Source of the DNA: SURF-32 sp964648365
GTDB lineage: Bacteria > Planctomycetota > Phycisphaerae > UBA1845
DNA: 14,823 nucleotides
Reading direction: 5' to 3'
Assembly (NCBI GenBank): GCA_964648365.1
Contig: CAZYLK010000159.1
Span: 1-14,823 of the forward strand
Shown here: piece by piece, positions 14,563 to 14,823 of the stretch
How the letters are laid out: each line of letters starts with the position of its first letter
Numbering within the stretch: position 1 is the first letter of the stretch
Translations under genes and position numbers: made by a program
Notes under the pieces: generated by a model
The model's database searches: none
What the model saw: the letters and a program-made list of their open reading frames with translations, nothing else
Told to the model about the DNA's origin: nothing

Positions 14563-14685
14563 GTGGCACGCGTGGCACGAGGTGGCACGCGTGGCACGAG
14601 GTGGCACGCGTGGCACGAGGTGGCACGAGGTGGCACGGGTGGCACGGGTGGCACGGGTGGCACGGTCTCGTCTTCGAGGCCGTGG
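14563..14685 (+). repeat. GTGGCAC satellite (11 copies) ending in a 10-bp-stem hairpin
   Basis: GTGGCAC starts at 14563, 14572, 14582, 14591, 14601, 14610, 14620, 14630, 14639, 14648 and 14657, at 9- or 10-base steps. The first six alternate GC- and GA-type spacers, making a 19-base higher-order unit. The last copy runs into the hairpin 14661-14684 (arms CACGGTCTCG / CGAGGCCGTG, loop TCTT). It lies between the last minus-strand gene and its probable terminator, so it would be in that 3' UTR. Confidence 0.95.
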
Positions 14686-14701
14686 CGAAGCGAGGGCGTC
14701 C

Positions 14702-14823
14702 TCACGCCTGCGACGTCCACTTGCCCCACACAACGACCGTGAAGATAAATGAAGTCGGGGCGTCCCGGTAGTCCTTGAGGTATCGTGTTGTTGCGAGCAA
14801 ACGAACCTCGCGGAGGGAGGCCC
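14702..14823 (-). CDS. C-terminal end of an unidentified minus-strand protein (partial)
   Basis: Read on the minus strand from the right edge, the frame is open for 40 codons to TGA (complement of 14702-14704). The tail includes SLREVRLLATTRYLKDYRDA and ends PTSFIFTVVVWGKWTSQA. The ending is hydrophobic and aromatic and may be a membrane segment or a buried strand. No family is recognisable from this piece. I accept it as real because its composition is protein-like, no rival frame fits, and a terminator-like hairpin follows about 210 bases downstream. Confidence 0.5.
   Translation of the reverse strand, partial: ASLREVRLLATTRYLKDYRDAPTSFIFTVVVWGKWTSQA

Overview
The window looks like chromosomal DNA from a high-GC bacterium of the Planctomycetota, possibly near Phycisphaerae. 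Evidence from the sequence: a C-terminal zinc ribbon of the type CxxCGYxLxGLxxxRCPECG on a membrane protein; a secreted protein ending in two DxDGDxDVDLRD calcium-loop motifs; several secreted proteins with repeat-rich or beta-rich bodies; weak or absent Shine-Dalgarno sites at many starts; and many short tandem repeats next to gene ends. The phylum call is inference; no rRNA is present.

Layout. 1-2.1 kb: the end of an unidentified gene, then on the minus strand an RDD-like membrane protein with a zinc ribbon and an NAD-dependent epimerase/3-beta-HSD-type reductase. 2.3-6.0 kb (plus): a secreted prolyl-oligopeptidase-like protein whose catalytic Ser and His are both replaced, then a secreted SGNH-hydrolase-like protein. 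6.1-8.1 kb: a secreted dockerin-like protein (minus), divergent from a secreted repeat protein (plus) that appears split in two by a ~235-bp segment carrying an octamer repeat. 8.1-9.5 kb: gatC (minus) and an exported cysteine glutathione peroxidase (plus). 9.5-10.1 kb: three adjacent arrays of short hairpins (periods 30, 29 and 31 bp). 10.1-13.0 kb (plus): enolase, an FtsB/DivIC-like membrane coiled-coil protein, and a QueC-like protein that has lost its PP-loop but kept its four zinc cysteines. 13.1-14.4 kb (minus): a fabZ-fabI pair with a 4-bp overlap. 14.45-14.82 kb: a strong terminator-like hairpin, a GTGGCAC satellite ending in a hairpin, and the C-terminus of another minus-strand gene.

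How the genes work together. Enolase followed by an FtsB/DivIC-like gene is an arrangement known from other phyla. fabZ and fabI carry out the last two steps of the fatty-acid elongation cycle. The other genes form no obvious pathway. I see no phage, CRISPR, toxin-antitoxin or classical defence system.

The most unusual signals are non-coding. (1) A family of short palindromes shares a CAC...GTG frame but has different stem cores, and both arms change together; it occurs in at least five clusters. (2) Different 7-8-bp tandem repeats start at or within a few bases of the stop codons of six genes, in two cases supplying the C-terminal residues and the stop. (3) Two proteins look like catalytically dead members of enzyme families (S9A peptidase, QueC).
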